64,000 bases of DNA, taken from positions 1,269,681 to 1,333,680 of the forward strand of contig NZ_JANFMV010000001.1 of the NCBI RefSeq assembly GCF_024385575.1, read 5' to 3'. The notes under the pieces are model-generated. The model did not search any database and was not told the origin of the DNA. It worked only from the letters and a program-made list of their open reading frames with translations. A program made the position numbers and the translations under genes. Positions 61,401 to 64,000 of the stretch are shown piece after piece; the stretch's first letter is position 1; each line of letters opens with the position of its first letter. This DNA is from Rhizobium sp. NRK18 (GTDB lineage: Bacteria; Pseudomonadota; Alphaproteobacteria; Rhizobiales; Rhizobiaceae).

Positions 61401-61853
61401 CTCGATCGTCATGTTGGGGGCGGAAACCGCAAACGTCTGGATCGCCTGGCCTTCGACGTCGACCTTGGAGACGATCGGCTCGTCGACGGCGGCCGGCAGC
61501 GAGCCGCGAATGCGGTCGATGGCGTCCTTGACGTCCTGCAGGGCCTGATTGGTCGGCACTTCCATGCGGAAGACAACGGCGGTCTGGGACGAGCCGTCGG
61601 ATACAGTCGACTGGATCTCATCGACGCCGGAAATGCCGGAGACGGCGTCTTCGACCTCCTTCGTCACCTGCGCTTCGAGCTCGGCCGGGGAGGCGCCGCT
61701 CTGGGTAACGACGACGGAGACGATCGGCACGTCGATGTTGGGGAACCGGGTGATCGGCAGGTTCATGAAGGACTGGTAGCCCATGAACAGGAGCATGCCG
61801 AAGGCCAGAAGCGGGGCAACAGGATTACGGATGGACCAGGCTGAGAAATTCAT
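58437..61853 (-). CDS. RND-family efflux permease
   Basis: This 1138-residue inner-membrane proton-driven pump (HAE/AcrB type) has PVAPLLAFGMLLFMGYQSF at helix 1, porter loops, FLFLRNWRATLIAGVALPLS, the TM4 proton-relay region LATGILVDDAIVEIENIARH, and LMLMGIVTKNAILLVDFA. It is longer than the usual 1030-1050 because of about 40 extra residues in the central cytoplasmic loop (about 514-554) and a C-terminal coiled-coil tail. The adaptor gene lies 15 nt upstream. Substrates unknown. Confidence 0.92.
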   Translation of the reverse strand: MNFSAWSIRNPVAPLLAFGMLLFMGYQSFMNLPITRFPNIDVPIVSVVVTQSGASPAELEAQVTKEVEDAVSGISGVDEIQSTVSDGSSQTAVVFRMEVPTNQALQDVKDAIDRIRGSLPAAVDEPIVSKVDVEGQAIQTFAVSAPNMTIEELSWFVDDTIKRALQGQPGVGRVDRYGGADREVRIELSPDKLAAYGITAADVSKQLKGVNTDLGSGRGQVGGAEQAIRTLGDARSVSALANTTISVGNGLFVKLSDLGVIKDTYEEPKSFSTFNDTPVVTFGVFRSKGASEISVAETVGKALDKVRAENPGVDISLINDSVYYTYGNYESAIDTLLEGAILAVIVVFLFLRNWRATLIAGVALPLSAIPTFWVMDMIGFSLNLVSFLAMTLATGILVDDAIVEIENIARHIKMGKTPYRAAIEAADEIGLAVIATSFTIIAVFVPVSFMPGIPGQYFIQFGLTVAFAVFFSLAVARLITPMMAAYLMRSTDTMDDHEGNDGTMMRGYTQLVRATTGQLAPAFLVRFREYVKRRTMHSNRRLGRLVNYIATRASFGWLPRFATLIGAIGFLGASLMLLAQVPGSFLPPEDASRITLSVELPPNASLDDTEKVTDLMYDRLHTIPEVESIFVLDGASPKGDLELRRATVTLNLHKIEHSLLKTVVNNVFGRLPLIGPYLPKMEVHGRIKPQWDVETEVFARLKDIPDVHILKLNDRGERDLSFNFLSKNEKDLNEAVGILETKLRAEPSLANVSAEGSLPRPELQIRPRKDQAARLGITPQQISEIVRIATIGDVDAALPKMSLDDRQIPIRVQESLDMRRNLAEIRALKIRTATGTMVPLSSVADVDYSEGVSSIKRNNRYRVVTIGADLPKGVALDTATAAFKDVFANTELPKSVQLAESGDAKVQAEMQQSFVNAMLMGLLLVLGVLILLFKDVIQPFTILFSLPLAIGGVAVALIVTNNPLSMPVLIGILMLMGIVTKNAILLVDFAIEMRHQGMHRLQAVVEAGRKRARPIIMTSIAMSAGMLPSAMGVGEGGSFRAPMAIAVIGGIIVSTVLSLVVVPSFFLIMDDVSRFFGWIFGRLVGPKEEEPEPRTADDIARDVENSQAAISNLAEKVSRLEKDRGGSNIIKLPPLAAE

Positions 61854-61868
61854 CGTTCCAGTCTTTCC

Positions 61869-63065
61869 TTAGTTCGATGCCGTCGGCATGTCTTCGACCG
61901 GCGTGATGCGGTCACCGTTGCGGACATAGGCGCCGGCCTTGGCGACGACCGTATCTCCGGCCTTCAGCCCGTTCAGCACCTGGATATAGTCGCCGTCCTG
62001 AACGCCGGTCTCGATCTTGACCAGTTCGATGCGGTCGTCCTTGACCTTGCGGGCTGTCGAGCCGGTCTCGTCGGTGTTGACCGCCGTCAGCGGCAAGGCC
62101 ATGCCTTCGACTTGCTTGATGATGATCTCGGCGCTGCCGTACATGCCGGCGCGGGCCTTCTCCGGTTCGTCGATGGCGATATGGACCGAGGCAAGGCGGG
62201 TCACGGGGTCGATGGTCGGATCGATCAGGCGGATGGAGCCGTCGAGTGTCTCGGAGCTGCCGGCCAGCGTGATGTGCGCCTTCTGTCCGGGTTTCAGCCG
62301 CAGGACATCGCCTTCGGCAACGTCGGCGACGAGCTCGACAGCGCCGTCACGGATGACGGTGAAGAGCGGCTGGCCGGCGGCGCTGGCGATGGCGCCAACC
62401 TTGGCCGTCTTGGCGGAGACGACACCCGTTACCGGCGCCTTGACGTCGGTGCGGGCAAGCTTGAGGTCGATGTCGGCGATCTGGGCGTCGACGACCTTCA
62501 TGTCGGCCTTGGCGACGACGATCGACTGCTCCGCGGCGGTGACGCGGGCATTGGCGCCAGTCGCCGATGCCGTCAGCTGATCGACCTGGGAGGTGGAGAT
62601 GGTGCCGGAGGCCTTGAGCTTGACCGCCCTGTCACGCTGGCGCACGGCTTCGTCGGCATTGGCCTTCGCCTCGATCAGCTGTGCCTGCAGCTGCGCGAGA
62701 GAGGCTTCCGCCTTCGCCTTGTTGGCTTCCAGCTGGCTTTTCTGCAGCAGCAGAGCATCGGTCGACAGCACGGCCATGACCGCGCCCTTGTCGACGTGGT
62801 CGCCGATATCGGCGCCCAAGCTCTCGATTGCCAGGCCGTCAACCTGCGGCTGGACGTAGACTTCCTCGACCGGCTTCACCGTGCCGCTGGCGATCAGCCG
62901 GTCGGTGAGGCTCTTGTCCTCCACCTTGGTGACGATGATCGCCGGAAACTGGCGGTCTGCCTTGGTTGCCGCAGCCGGCGCCTCTTCGGCGTGTCCGGCG
63001 AACGGATCGGAGAGGGCGAGGGCGGAAAATGCCACGCTCAGAAGGAAAGGCTTAAATCGGGTCAT
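61869..63065 (-). CDS. RND efflux periplasmic adaptor (membrane fusion protein)
   Basis: This 398-residue MFP has a Sec signal (FLLSVAFSALALSDPFAGHAEE) without a lipobox Cys, a lipoyl domain (VYVQPQVDGLAIESLGADIG and VKAPVTGVVSAKTAKVG), a coiled-coil hairpin (about 115-190), and a beta-barrel. ATG 63065 is chosen because the signal peptide begins there; an in-frame ATG at 63125 is rejected. No outer-membrane channel gene is adjacent, so a shared TolC-type partner is likely. Confidence 0.9.
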   Translation of the reverse strand: MTRFKPFLLSVAFSALALSDPFAGHAEEAPAAATKADRQFPAIIVTKVEDKSLTDRLIASGTVKPVEEVYVQPQVDGLAIESLGADIGDHVDKGAVMAVLSTDALLLQKSQLEANKAKAEASLAQLQAQLIEAKANADEAVRQRDRAVKLKASGTISTSQVDQLTASATGANARVTAAEQSIVVAKADMKVVDAQIADIDLKLARTDVKAPVTGVVSAKTAKVGAIASAAGQPLFTVIRDGAVELVADVAEGDVLRLKPGQKAHITLAGSSETLDGSIRLIDPTIDPVTRLASVHIAIDEPEKARAGMYGSAEIIIKQVEGMALPLTAVNTDETGSTARKVKDDRIELVKIETGVQDGDYIQVLNGLKAGDTVVAKAGAYVRNGDRITPVEDMPTASN

Positions 63066-63278
63066 GTGACGGTTCCGAAAAGGTCGCTCAACAACCAATA
63101 CGACAGCCGGGGCGGGCCGAGGCATGATTGTTCAAAAATGGTTGTTCATTGACGCATTTCATGCAGCCTTTGCGACGTCAGAATGCCCCCTTCAAATCGC
63201 AAGCCGCATCAACATGGGATTTCAAAAACACGCTTGCAAGGCAGCGCATCCAATTAATTCCACCGTTTGCTTGATTTT

Positions 63279-63307
63279 ATTCTGTGCGCTGCAAAACGCG
63301 CTGTCAA
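63279..63307 (-). promoter_or_regulatory. Putative promoter of the RND efflux operon
   Basis: On the minus strand a perfect TTGACA (63307-63302) is followed after exactly 17 bp by CAGAAT (63284-63279). The predicted start would leave a leader of about 200 nt before the adaptor ATG. Confidence 0.45.
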
Positions 63308-63350
63308 TCGGGGTGTACGCGCAACTTGATCGATTCCGCCCAAACGCAGA

Positions 63351-63380
63351 ACCGCGCGGGGCATTGCTGCCCGCGCGGCT
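63351..63380 (-). terminator. Hairpin downstream of the NMT1-like gene
   Basis: CCGCGCGGG (63352-63360) pairs with CCCGCGCGG (63370-63378). It lies 27 nt after the stop of the minus-strand gene, but no strong T-run follows on either strand, so termination is uncertain. Confidence 0.45.
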
Positions 63381-63406
63381 CCTTTAGAATATCCGAAAAA
63401 ACGATT

Positions 63407-64000
63407 TTATTTCAGCGCTTCGTCGGTGATTTCATGCGTCCAGGCGCCTTCCGGCTTCTTGGTAATGATTTTCTGGTCGAGCACGGCCTGTTCGGTCCGG
63501 TCGTAGGCGGCTTCATCGAGAACGCCGGTGGAATCGCCCAGCAGCTTGGCCACTTCGGTCATCATGTAGACCTGGTGCTCCTTGGTCTGGGCGCCGGTCG
63601 TGTCGTTGTCGAGCACGATGTCGGCGGCTTCCTCCGGATGATCCTTGGCGTACGCCCAACCCTTCATCGAGGCGCGGACGAACTTGACCATGTTGGCCTT
63701 GAAGGCCGGGTCTTCGAGCTTGTCGCCGAGAACATAGAGGCCGTCTTCCAGGAGGTTGGCGTTCATCTCGGCGTAGTTGAAGACGGTCAGCTTGTCGAGC
63801 GTGTAACCGGCATCGATCGCCTGGCCGAGTTCGTTGTAGGTCATCACGTGGATGCAGTCGGCCTGCTTCTGGATGAGCGGCTGAACGTCGAAGCTCTGCT
63901 GGAGAACCTTGACTTCGTCCGCGCCTTCACCGGTCTTCAGGCCTTCGCGGTTCATCAGCGCGAAGAAGGGAACTTCGTTGCCGTAGAACCAGACGCCGAT
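63407..64000 (-). CDS. ABC transporter substrate-binding protein, NMT1/THI5-like (C-terminal part)
   Basis: The frame is open to the window edge, so the N-terminus is missing; the internal Met at 63955 is not the start. The 197 visible residues (GVWFYGNEVPFFALMN, then VKVLQQSFDVQPLIQKQADCIHVMTYNEL and VFNYAEMNANLLEDGLYVLGD) fit the periplasmic NMT1/THI5-like family that binds pyrimidine precursors of thiamine or related compounds. Ligand not determinable. The rest of its transporter must lie to the right. Confidence 0.82.
   Translation of the reverse strand: MGVWFYGNEVPFFALMNREGLKTGEGADEVKVLQQSFDVQPLIQKQADCIHVMTYNELGQAIDAGYTLDKLTVFNYAEMNANLLEDGLYVLGDKLEDPAFKANMVKFVRASMKGWAYAKDHPEEAADIVLDNDTTGAQTKEHQVYMMTEVAKLLGDSTGVLDEAAYDRTEQAVLDQKIITKKPEGAWTHEITDEALK

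Larger units (their letters stand above)
63066..63406. other. Intergenic region upstream of the RND operon
   Basis: This 341-bp gap holds no gene. It contains the putative promoter of the efflux operon, and two TTGTTCA direct repeats at 63028-63148 scale, precisely 63128-63134 and 63142-63148, that could be regulator sites. No regulator gene (TetR type) is adjacent. Confidence 0.4.

Noticed and set aside
58326..61844. Two long plus-strand frames opposite the RND pump
   Set aside because: They are Asp/His/Arg-rich mirror frames of a clear RND transporter.

Overview
The window is a high-GC chromosomal segment of an alphaproteobacterium, almost certainly a member of the Rhizobiaceae (Hyphomicrobiales). 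The grounds are a complete CtrA cell-cycle neighbourhood (ctrA, chpT, sciP, eipA-like gene), CcrM-type GANTC sites clustered at the ctrA promoter, an alphaproteobacterial RpoH, a De Ley-Doudoroff type galactonate module, a rhizobial-type urease operon and a palindromic intergenic element of rhizobial type. Genus cannot be fixed from the sequence alone. No tRNA, rRNA, CRISPR, IS element or prophage block was seen.

Layout. 1-8504: sugar catabolism (galactose-dehydrogenase-like gene cut by the left edge, an SDR, dgoK, dgoA, a lactonase), interrupted by a three-gene phosphorelay (membrane PAS-PAS kinase, single receiver, receiver-kinase-receiver hybrid). 8730-13210: a polyamine-type ABC transporter (ATPase, binding protein, two permeases). 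13272-18113: nitrilase-family amidohydrolase, GNAT, SnoaL-like protein, ung, a glyoxalase-fold dioxygenase and a DMT exporter. 18416-26281: purA, an Ala/Pro-rich membrane protein, rpoH, rluD-type pseudouridine synthase, a small membrane protein, a SpoU methyltransferase and a coiled-coil membrane protein. 26421-31161: the cell-cycle block eipA, chpT, lone receiver, ctrA, fliJ-like, pqiA-like, sciP. 31375-37623: DUF2793 protein, a LuxR-type response regulator with an NCS1-permease/hybrid-kinase fusion, and a ParE/RHH toxin-antitoxin pair with a palindromic operator.

37700-39684: a putative nickel-uptake group (DUF1007 protein, membrane protein, HupE/UreJ). 39777-42434: DMT exporter, cspA, small proteins, rpsU. 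42692-48486: urea ABC transporter urtABCDE, with a 118-bp palindromic repeat between urtD and urtE. 48673-57405: urease genes ureD-A-B, an LprI-like protein, a GT29-like protein, ureC, then a ParD/ParE pair, a LysE exporter, a possible structured RNA and a degenerate GGDEF protein, then ureE-F-G. 57424-63065: a Crp/Fnr regulator and an RND efflux pump with its adaptor. The right edge cuts an NMT1-like ABC substrate-binding protein.

Functionally, 37.7-57.4 kb forms a nitrogen-acquisition district: urea import (Urt), urease with its nickel-insertion chaperones, and nickel permeases. Sigma-54-like -24/-12 elements precede ureD and, more weakly, urtA. The cell-cycle block shows CtrA-box-like sites before eipA and sciP and five GANTC sites before ctrA. 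The most unusual items are the transporter-kinase fusion with a Cys-rich cluster, the sialyltransferase-like protein inside the urease operon, and the kinase with two FixL-like PAS domains. All assignments rest on reading motifs by eye; no database search was run.
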